The notes below the pieces were generated by a model, which was not told the DNA's origin, did no database searches, and saw only the letters and a list, made by a program, of their open reading frames with translations. Both the position numbers and the translations under genes were made by a program. 5,872 nt of DNA. Source: an uncultured Prevotella sp. (GTDB lineage: Bacteria > Bacteroidota > Bacteroidia > Bacteroidales > Bacteroidaceae). Where the stretch lies: assembly GCA_945827565.1 (NCBI GenBank), contig CALZNR010000101.1, positions 1 through 5,872 on the forward strand. The letters are read 5' to 3'. Shown here piece by piece: positions 1 to 5,872 of this stretch. Numbering within the stretch: position 1 is the stretch's first letter; each line of letters begins with the position of its first letter.

Positions 1-45
1 ACACACTGCATATCGTCGGCAGCGTCAGATGTGTATAAGAGACAG
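1..45 (+). other. Illumina Nextera i5/Read 1 adapter (sequencing artefact)
   Basis: Bases 13-45 match the 33-base Nextera transposase Read 1 adapter: TCGTCGGCAGCGTC at 13-26, followed by the 19-base Tn5 mosaic end at 27-45, which finishes in GAGACAG. Bases 5-12 read ACTGCATA, which I recall as the standard Nextera i5 index 506. Bases 1-4 (ACAC) fit the end of the P5 oligonucleotide. The order P5 tail, index, Read 1 primer, mosaic end is exactly that of a library molecule, so this is leftover adapter at a contig end. It is not a natural transposon end. Genomic sequence starts at base 46. Confidence 0.98.
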
Positions 46-47
46 GT

Positions 48-1079
48 GTGATTACCGCTACCTTCTATTTCCTGATTACTCCTTTGGATGAGGCGCAGTC
101 GGAACTGCTGGCAAGAACATCGCCCACACTCTATGATGTGCTGATTGCTTTCTTTGGAGGTATGGCAGGCATTGTGGCCATCTGCACCAAGGGCAAAGGC
201 AATGTAATTCCCGGTGTGGCAATTGCCACCGCCTTGATGCCACCCCTTTGTACCGCAGGTTATGGATTGGCAATGGGCAATCTCTACTATTTCTTTGGTG
301 CCTTTTACCTGTTCTTTATCAACACGGTGTTCATCTGTCTTGCTACTTTCGTGGGGGTGCGCATGTTGAAATTCTCTAAAGTGCAATATGAGCGACAGGA
401 GAGTTTTAAGAAGGTGCGCAAAGTGATTATCGGCATCGTGCTTGTGACCATGTTGCCAGCCACCTTCCTTACCATTGGCATTATCCGTGAGAGCCTGTTC
501 AAGAGTGCGCTCAACAAGTTTGTGAAGCAGGAGATGAATTTCCCGGGTACGCAGATTATATCCACCACCGCTGACAAGAATACCAAAACCATACGTTTGG
601 TGGCTGTAGGCAAGGAGATTACAGAGCATGAGTTGAATGTGGCAAGAAACAGAATGACACAATATGGACTGAAGACATACGAACTGAATGTGATTCAGGG
701 CAACCAGTCAGATAGTTTATTAAGGCTCAGCAAACAACTGGTAAGTAAGGCGCAGACTGATGAGGGCTATGCCGACAGAATACTGGAACAGTCGAAGACC
801 ATCTACCAACTGGAACAGCGATTGGATGGCTATGAGCGCTATCTAAATCTTTCTGGAGATGTGCGAGATGAGCTAAAAGTGCTGTTTCCTGCAGTGGAGG
901 CTGTATCGCTGACAAAAACTTTGGAAGCAAAGGTGGATACTGCTGTAAATATCCAGCGCGTGGTGGCGATTGTGTCTCTGAGAAAAAATGGTGCGACCAG
1001 GGCGTTTGATAAGGTGCGCTTCTCCAAATGGATATCTGCACGGGTGAAAACAGACTCCGTAAAGGTGATAGTGGAATGA
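48..1079 (+). CDS. DUF389 family membrane protein, 5'-truncated
   Basis: This is the C-terminal 343 residues of a DUF389 (TIGR00341-like) integral inner-membrane protein, a family with no established function. Numbering from the first complete codon (48), the family core is a Gly/Ala-rich stretch at residues 37-47 (GGMAGIVAICT) and NVIPGVAIATALMPPLC at 52-68. Membrane segments are likely at about 29-46, 52-75, 78-104 and 124-146, and residues 1-12 look like the tail of an earlier helix. Residues 150-217 form a soluble region with a beta-alpha-beta look, 222-268 is helical and possibly coiled coil, and the rest is a charged tail ending in IVE. The GTG at 48 is not a real start: it is an internal Val codon just after the adapter, and there is an in-frame TAA inside the adapter at 36-38. 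Bases 46-47 belong to the preceding broken codon. From memory, full-length relatives have roughly 100 more N-terminal residues. The next gene begins 48 bases downstream on the same strand. Confidence 0.88.
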   Translation: MITATFYFLITPLDEAQSELLARTSPTLYDVLIAFFGGMAGIVAICTKGKGNVIPGVAIATALMPPLCTAGYGLAMGNLYYFFGAFYLFFINTVFICLATFVGVRMLKFSKVQYERQESFKKVRKVIIGIVLVTMLPATFLTIGIIRESLFKSALNKFVKQEMNFPGTQIISTTADKNTKTIRLVAVGKEITEHELNVARNRMTQYGLKTYELNVIQGNQSDSLLRLSKQLVSKAQTDEGYADRILEQSKTIYQLEQRLDGYERYLNLSGDVRDELKVLFPAVEAVSLTKTLEAKVDTAVNIQRVVAIVSLRKNGATRAFDKVRFSKWISARVKTDSVKVIVE

Positions 1080-1127
1080 TGAACATGAACGACAATAAAT
1101 AGGATATAACCAGAACCAACAATAACA

Positions 1128-3356
1128 ATGAAACGACAATCTCTTTTGTGTAAGGCGATAATATTGACATGCTTAATGGCGATGACCACTGTAACAGACC
1201 TGCTGGCAGGGAAGAAACTTGATTTGAAGTCTATCACCTCTCGACAGTTCGCTGCCAAGTACATGGCAGCGGTAAAACCCATGAGTGACGGTGCTACCTA
1301 TTCGTGCATCAGCGAAGATGGCAAGCGGATAGAAGTATTCTCGTTCAAGAATGGTAAGAAAGTGTCCACCCTCTTTGATGCAGAAACAGTGAGGGGAGCG
1401 AAGATAGAATGGGTAGAGGGCTACCAGCTGTCGCCCGATGGCAACAATGTGCTGATTCAGACAGATACCAAGTATATTTACCGTCGCTCTTTTACTGCCC
1501 AGTACTACATATACAATGTGAGGAACAACAAGATGGTTCCCTTGTCAGAGGGTGGGGCGCAGCAGATGCCACTCTTTTCGCCTGATGGGCAGCAGATCGC
1601 TTTTGTGAGAGACAACAACCTGTTTTTGGTGAAACTGTTGTACGACAATGCTGAGAGTCAGATTACAAAAGATGGAAAACGCAATGAGATCATCAACGGT
1701 CTGCCCGATTGGGTGTATGAGGAAGAATTTGCCACCAACCGAAGTTTCGTTTTCACGGCAGACAGCAAACAGATATGTTGGATACGCTATGACGAAAGCA
1801 AAGTGAAAGAGTATTCTTTCGCTCTGTATAAGGGAAGTAACCCCACAGAGGACAGGTATGCCGACTATCCTGGTGCCTATAGCTACAAATATCCCATTGC
1901 TGGCGAGGAAAATTCACAGGTTGCCGTTTATAGTTTTGACATCAAGTCGCGTCAGACACGTAAGTTGCAGGTACCCGTAGAGGCAGATGGATACATCCCT
2001 CGTCTTATGATGACCGCCGATGCTACCAAAGTGGCAGTCTTTACGCTGAATCGCCATCAGGATGAGCTGGCTATCTACATGGCTAATCCGCTCTCTACAG
2101 TAGCGCAGATGGTGCTTCAGGAAAAAGCAGACAAGTATATCCGTTTTGAGGCTATGGACGGAATACAGATAACTGACAGGCATATTCTTATGCCCAGCGA
2201 CCGTGACGGCTACAATCATTTGTATCTTTACACATTAGGTGGACGTTTGGAGAGAAAGATTACCAACGGAAACTTTGAAGTGACTGACGTGTATGGCTAT
2301 GATGAAACCACGGGTAAGACCTATTTTGCATCCAACGCATTGGGCGCACAAGAGAAACAGGTATATTGTGCAGAGGCAAACGGGAAAATAGTTGCATTGG
2401 CAGGAGCCCGCGGAACAAACAATGCCGTCTTCAGCAGCAACTACCAGTATTTCTTGAACAGATGGAGCGACCTTGAGCACCCCGATGTATATACGCTGAA
2501 CGGAAACAATGGCAAGGTGCTCGCTACTCTGATAGATAACCGAGAGTTGAAAGACAAATTGGCAGGCTATGATATGGGTAGCAGAGAGATGTTCTCGTTT
2601 ACCACGTCAGAAGGAATCAAACTGAACGGTTGGATGGTGAAGCCCAAGAATTTCAATCCATCTCAACGCTATCCAGTTATTATGTACCAGTATGGAGGTC
2701 CTGGTAGTCAGCAGGTGCTTAACCAATGGAATATTGGTATGTGTGGCCAGGGGGCTATCTTGGAGCAGATGTTGGCACAAGAAGGCTATTTGGTGGTGTG
2801 TGTAGATAACAGAGGTACAGGTGGCAGAGGAGCACAGTTTGAAAAATGCACCTATCTGCGACTGGGTGAACTGGAGTCGAGAGATCAGGTGGAAACTGCT
2901 CTATGGCTGGGCAAGCAGTCGTACGTGGATAAAGACAGAATAGGAATATGGGGCTGGAGCTATGGAGGATGGAACACCTTGATGAGCATGAGCGAGGGAA
3001 GGGCCGTGTTTCGTGCTGGCGTGGCTGTTGCGCCTCCAACCAATTGGAGATATTACGACACGGTCTATACTGAGCGTTATATGCGCACTCCGAAGGAGAA
3101 TCCTATGGGTTATGATGAGGTTAATCCCATAGCTCGTGCATCAAAGTTGAGCGGTGCGCTGCTTATCTGTCACGGTTTGGCTGATGACAATGTGCATTTC
3201 CGAAACACCGTGGAGTATGCAGAGGCGTTGGTGCAGGCAGACAAAGATTTCTATGAAGTGGTGTATGCCAATCGTAATCACGGCATTGCTGGAGGCAATA
3301 CACGTAATCATCTGTTCCGACAGATTCTTCGCTTCTTCAATTCTCAGATGAAATGA
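1128..3356 (+). CDS. Dipeptidyl peptidase IV, S9B prolyl oligopeptidase family
   Basis: This serine exopeptidase releases Xaa-Pro or Xaa-Ala dipeptides from the N-terminus of peptides, probably in the periplasm. The 742 residues fit the family (human DPP4 766, P. gingivalis DPPIV about 720). An N-terminal signal peptide spans about residues 1-28, with no convincing lipobox. A beta-propeller fills roughly 40-480 and an alpha/beta hydrolase domain about 490-742. The propeller carries DWVYEEE at 194-200, whose E199 and E200 match the human E205/E206 pair that holds the substrate amino terminus; R119 matches human R125. The hydrolase has Y522 in YQYGGPGSQ (oxyanion Tyr547), nucleophile S611 in GWSYGG, the W640/Y643/Y647 pocket (human W659/Y662/Y666), D686 and N688 in HGLADDNVHF, and H718 in NHGIAGG. 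The triad is S611-D686-H718, so the enzyme should be active. The ATG at 1128 is chosen because it gives the signal peptide; its leader is A-rich with no Shine-Dalgarno, as is usual in Bacteroidetes. No promoter is visible in the 48 bases upstream, so it may be cotranscribed with the DUF389 gene. Confidence 0.95.
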   Translation: MKRQSLLCKAIILTCLMAMTTVTDLLAGKKLDLKSITSRQFAAKYMAAVKPMSDGATYSCISEDGKRIEVFSFKNGKKVSTLFDAETVRGAKIEWVEGYQLSPDGNNVLIQTDTKYIYRRSFTAQYYIYNVRNNKMVPLSEGGAQQMPLFSPDGQQIAFVRDNNLFLVKLLYDNAESQITKDGKRNEIINGLPDWVYEEEFATNRSFVFTADSKQICWIRYDESKVKEYSFALYKGSNPTEDRYADYPGAYSYKYPIAGEENSQVAVYSFDIKSRQTRKLQVPVEADGYIPRLMMTADATKVAVFTLNRHQDELAIYMANPLSTVAQMVLQEKADKYIRFEAMDGIQITDRHILMPSDRDGYNHLYLYTLGGRLERKITNGNFEVTDVYGYDETTGKTYFASNALGAQEKQVYCAEANGKIVALAGARGTNNAVFSSNYQYFLNRWSDLEHPDVYTLNGNNGKVLATLIDNRELKDKLAGYDMGSREMFSFTTSEGIKLNGWMVKPKNFNPSQRYPVIMYQYGGPGSQQVLNQWNIGMCGQGAILEQMLAQEGYLVVCVDNRGTGGRGAQFEKCTYLRLGELESRDQVETALWLGKQSYVDKDRIGIWGWSYGGWNTLMSMSEGRAVFRAGVAVAPPTNWRYYDTVYTERYMRTPKENPMGYDEVNPIARASKLSGALLICHGLADDNVHFRNTVEYAEALVQADKDFYEVVYANRNHGIAGGNTRNHLFRQILRFFNSQMK

Positions 3357-3431
3357 GAAGAGAATAGATAATGTATGTGAGAATAGGTGAAGAGTATCAA
3401 GAAGTGGAACTAATCAAAATAAGATAGATTG

Positions 3432-5741
3432 ATGAAAAAAATCGTATTCAGTATGATGGCGCTTCTGTTGGCTGCTGTAGTGCCTGCAGGGGCCAAGAAG
3501 AAGGCTAAACAAGTGCAGTCACAGCTTACCCCCATGGAGGTGGTTGAAAAAGTGAACAACTACTGGCAGGCAAACCATGCTCCCGAGGTAAACGCATTTT
3601 GGGACAATGCCGCGTATTTTACGGGCAATATGGAGGCATATCGCCTCACTGGAAAGGCAAAATGGCTGGAGTATTCTGATAAATGGGCACGCCACAACAA
3701 GTGGTGTGGAGCCACTGAGCCAAATGCTGCCAAATGGAAATATAAAACGTATGGAGAGGGGCAGCAGCACGTGCTGTTTGGTGACTGGCAGATTTGTTTT
3801 CAGACTTATCTGGACATGTACATGATGAATCCAGATGACTACAAAATAAAGCGTGCCAAGGAAGTGATGGACAAGGAGTGCAGTATGGCTGCAACCGACT
3901 TTTGGTGGTGGGCAGACGGACTGTATATGGCTATGCCCGTACTGACAAAGTTGTACAAGGTGACTGGAGATGTGAAGTATTTGGACAAACTTTATGCCAA
4001 CTTCGTATATGCCGATAAATTGATGTTTGATAAGGAGGAGCACCTGTATTATCGTGATGGTAAATACGTTTATCCATCACACAAGACAGATGCTGGAAAA
4101 AAGGATTTTTGGGCACGTGGTAATGGTTGGGTGATAGCAGCCTTGGCAAAGGTGCTTAATGATGTTCCTGCATCCTATAAGCATCGTGCATTGTTTGAAC
4201 AGCGTTTCAAACAGTTGGCAGCAGCCATAGTGAAATGCCAGCAGTCTGATGGCTATTGGACCCGTTCCATGCTGGATGCCGCACAGGCAGAAGGAAAGGA
4301 GACAAGTGGTACCGCATTCTTTGCCTATGGTTTGATGTGGGGAGTGAACCACGGCTTGTTGGACAAGGCTACGTATGGCGGTGCGGTTGACAAGGCGTGG
4401 CATTACCTTTCTACAACTGCCCTGCAGGCAAACGGCAGTGTGGGATATGTGCAACCTATTGGTGAAAAAGCCGTGAAAGGACAAACACTGACCGCTTCCA
4501 ATACATCAGCATTTGGAGTGGGTGCTTTCCTGTTGGCTGCCTGCGAAAAGGTGAGATATGATGATAACTCTGTAAAGCCCGCAGACAATAAGGCATTTCA
4601 CCTGACCTTGACCAATCCGCAGCAGGATGTGCTTAGTCAGGTGGTGGAACTCAACGCTGCACAGGTATATGCCAAGTTGGGCATTAGCGGTGGTCGTCAG
4701 TTCGTTGTGGTGAATGCAGTTGGTCAGCAGGTGCCATATCAGATTACCTATGATGGCAAAATTCTGGTTGAGGCTACCGTGCGTCCGCAGGGTAAGGCAG
4801 TGCTTACCTTTATGAAGGGAGTGCCTAATGATTTTAAGAATACATGTTATGGCAGAATGTATCCTGAGCGAGTGGATGATATTGCTTGGGAAAACGATAG
4901 GGGAGCTTATCGCTGCTATGGTCCTGCGCTGCAACGTTCAGGAGAGAAGGCCTTTGGAAACGATGTGTGGCTCAAGAATACCTCTGAATTAGTAGTGGAA
5001 AAACGCTATTATGTGGAGGACATTAACAAGCCTGTGATTGCAGCATTGAAAAAGTCCAATCCTGCTGCAGCAGACTCTCTGAATATGCTGACCAGTTATC
5101 ACTTTGATCATGGTGATGGCTTGGACTGTTATAAAGTAGGTCCTACTTTGGGTTGTGGCACTCCTGCTCTGATGGATGGAGATAATCTTGTTTTTCCCTA
5201 CTGTTACAAAGAGTATGAGTTGCTGGACAATGGACCCCTGCGTTTTTCAGTGGCGCTGACATATCATCCCACAACCTATAAGCAAGATACCCAGGTGGTG
5301 GAGCATCGCATCCTTAGTCTTGACAAGGGTTCTAACTTCAACAAAATGACTGTATGGTACGAGGGTTTGACCCAGCCTGCTCGAGTGGCATCAGGTGTGG
5401 TGGTACACTCTGAAGATACTAAGAGCGTGCAGCTGGGCAAAAAGTTTGTGAGTTATGCTGACCCCACCGACAACCCCGAAAAGCAGAACTTCAGAATTTA
5501 TGTGGCAGCCTTGTTTCCACAGGGCGTAAGCGCTACAAAGTATGTGCCTTTTGAAAAGGCGTTTAATGGAAATGCCGGTCATGCTTTAGGAATTATTGAC
5601 AATTATCAGAACGGAACGAAATTTACCTACTACTTCGGTTCTGCGTGGAGTAAATATGACTGTTGCTCACAGCAGGAATGGCAGTGCCGCATCAACTCGT
5701 ATCTCCAGTCTTTGTCTTATCCTTTAGAAATTCATTTCTGA
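3432..5741 (+). CDS. Secreted GH105 unsaturated uronyl hydrolase fused to DUF4861
   Basis: This is a predicted periplasmic enzyme of 769 residues. The start is the ATG at 3432; an in-frame TTG at 3429 would add only one residue and is less likely. Residues 1-21 form a signal peptide ending in AGA before a Lys-rich mature start. Residues about 35-375 are a GH88/GH105-type alpha/alpha barrel, a family that removes 4,5-unsaturated galacturonic or glucuronic acid from lyase-generated oligosaccharides such as those from rhamnogalacturonan. Key sites are D118 in FGDWQICFQTYLDMY (likely equivalent of YteR D88), D162 in WWWADGLYMAMP (likely general acid/base, YteR D143), H217 in YPSH, and WARGNGW at 227-233. 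Residues about 389-769 match DUF4861, with PERVDDIAWENDRGAYR at 478-494 and a His/Asp-rich segment at 557-565 (H557, D559, H560, D562, D565). That domain's role is not known to me; a catalytic or sugar-binding function is possible. The gene lies 75 bases after the peptidase gene with no terminator or promoter between them. The exact sugar substrate cannot be read from sequence. No polysaccharide lyase or SusC/D pair is in view. Confidence 0.92.
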   Translation: MKKIVFSMMALLLAAVVPAGAKKKAKQVQSQLTPMEVVEKVNNYWQANHAPEVNAFWDNAAYFTGNMEAYRLTGKAKWLEYSDKWARHNKWCGATEPNAAKWKYKTYGEGQQHVLFGDWQICFQTYLDMYMMNPDDYKIKRAKEVMDKECSMAATDFWWWADGLYMAMPVLTKLYKVTGDVKYLDKLYANFVYADKLMFDKEEHLYYRDGKYVYPSHKTDAGKKDFWARGNGWVIAALAKVLNDVPASYKHRALFEQRFKQLAAAIVKCQQSDGYWTRSMLDAAQAEGKETSGTAFFAYGLMWGVNHGLLDKATYGGAVDKAWHYLSTTALQANGSVGYVQPIGEKAVKGQTLTASNTSAFGVGAFLLAACEKVRYDDNSVKPADNKAFHLTLTNPQQDVLSQVVELNAAQVYAKLGISGGRQFVVVNAVGQQVPYQITYDGKILVEATVRPQGKAVLTFMKGVPNDFKNTCYGRMYPERVDDIAWENDRGAYRCYGPALQRSGEKAFGNDVWLKNTSELVVEKRYYVEDINKPVIAALKKSNPAAADSLNMLTSYHFDHGDGLDCYKVGPTLGCGTPALMDGDNLVFPYCYKEYELLDNGPLRFSVALTYHPTTYKQDTQVVEHRILSLDKGSNFNKMTVWYEGLTQPARVASGVVVHSEDTKSVQLGKKFVSYADPTDNPEKQNFRIYVAALFPQGVSATKYVPFEKAFNGNAGHALGIIDNYQNGTKFTYYFGSAWSKYDCCSQQEWQCRINSYLQSLSYPLEIHF

Positions 5742-5764
5742 TAAAAAGTCTATTTCGTATCATC

Positions 5765-5810
5765 AAGCGAATAAATGTGTGGAGAGTTACACATTTATTC
5801 GCTTTTTATT
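5765..5810 (+). terminator. Intrinsic (Rho-independent) terminator
   Basis: A perfect 16-bp inverted repeat has its left arm AAGCGAATAAATGTGT at 5765-5780 and its right arm ACACATTTATTCGCTT at 5789-5804, with an 8-base loop GGAGAGTT between them. It is followed by a short T-rich tail: TTTTT at 5803-5807, then ATT. It begins 23 bases after the stop codon of the GH105-DUF4861 gene, as expected for its terminator. The stem is AT-rich, but its length makes it stable. The bases left of the stem lack the A-run that would make it a good terminator on the other strand, so it probably works in one direction only. Confidence 0.9.
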
Positions 5811-5841
5811 CATTTAAACGCTTAGAAACTACTGCTTTTCT

Positions 5842-5872
5842 TTTGCCGATTGGGAAAAAAACTTTAACTTTG
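5842..5872 (+). promoter_or_regulatory. Bacteroidetes-type promoter (-33 TTTG / -7 TAnnTTTG)
   Basis: TTTG at 5842-5845 is followed after exactly 19 bases by TAACTTTG at 5865-5872. This fits the consensus of the Bacteroidetes primary sigma factor: TTTG, 19-21 bases, TAnnTTTG. It sits about 32 bases past the terminator and points out of the window, so it should drive a + strand gene beginning beyond base 5872. The start point and the gene itself are not visible. Confidence 0.8.

Noticed and set aside
27..45. Tn5 mosaic end as evidence of a natural transposon or insertion sequence
   Set aside because: It is joined directly to the Nextera Read 1 primer site, an index and the P5 tail, so it is library adapter. 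No transposase or second end is present.
1079..1102. Short ATG reading frame (MNMNDNK) overlapping the DUF389 stop codon
   Set aside because: It has only seven codons before a TAG, with no family resemblance and no initiation signal, so it is treated as chance sequence in the gap.
1170..1172. Lipoprotein cleavage site at Cys15 of the peptidase signal region
   Set aside because: The residues before the Cys (Ile-Leu-Thr) do not fit a lipobox, which needs a small residue such as Gly, Ala or Ser at -1, and the hydrophobic stretch continues past it.
727..1282. Long minus-strand open frames opposite the DUF389/peptidase junction (also 3519-4043 and 4506-4934)
   Set aside because: They lie opposite well-recognised genes, have no recognisable domains, and their composition looks like reverse-strand translation. 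I treat them as shadows.
3429..3431. TTG as the start codon of the GH105-DUF4861 gene
   Set aside because: An ATG follows immediately at 3432 and gives a normal MKK-type signal peptide; the TTG would add only one residue.
3357..3431. Small RNA, riboswitch or terminator in the gap before the GH105 gene
   Set aside because: The gap is purine-rich with loose repeats such as GAATAG and GAAGAG, but I found no stable inverted repeat, T-run or promoter motif.
1..5872. CRISPR array, tRNA/rRNA, prophage or defence system
   Set aside because: There are no regularly spaced direct repeats, no recognisable RNA gene sequences and no phage or defence protein families. The coding space is filled by three ordinary genes.

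Overview
The window reads as one end of an assembled contig from a member of the Bacteroidales, most likely Prevotella or a close relative. This is inferred from three things: protein families typical of that group (a dipeptidyl peptidase IV and a GH105 plus DUF4861 fusion), start sites with A-rich leaders and no Shine-Dalgarno sequence, and a textbook Bacteroidetes promoter (TTTG, 19 bases, TAnnTTTG) at the far right end. No sequence search was run, so the genus is a guess.

Layout: bases 1-45 are not biological. They are an Illumina Nextera i5/Read 1 adapter with its index and the Tn5 mosaic end, left in the assembly. Real sequence begins at base 46, inside a membrane protein gene of the DUF389 family that has lost its 5' part. 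After 48 bases comes an intact periplasmic dipeptidyl peptidase IV of family S9B with every expected catalytic residue. After a further 75 bases comes an intact secreted two-domain protein: an N-terminal GH105 unsaturated uronyl hydrolase and a C-terminal DUF4861 domain. A strong 16-bp hairpin terminator follows, then a promoter pointing out of the window.

All three genes lie on the + strand with short gaps. I see no promoter or terminator between them, so they may be read as one transcript ending at the hairpin. They do not form an obvious pathway. The peptidase trims proline-containing peptides in the periplasm. The GH105 protein removes unsaturated uronic acids from oligosaccharides made by polysaccharide lyases. 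The DUF389 protein has no established role. Both secreted enzymes fit nutrient scavenging in a gut- or mouth-type habitat.

I found no evidence of a new defence, mobile or RNA-based system. The two points most worth following up are the adapter contamination, which creates a false start for the first gene, and the uncharacterised DUF4861 domain fused to a glycoside hydrolase.
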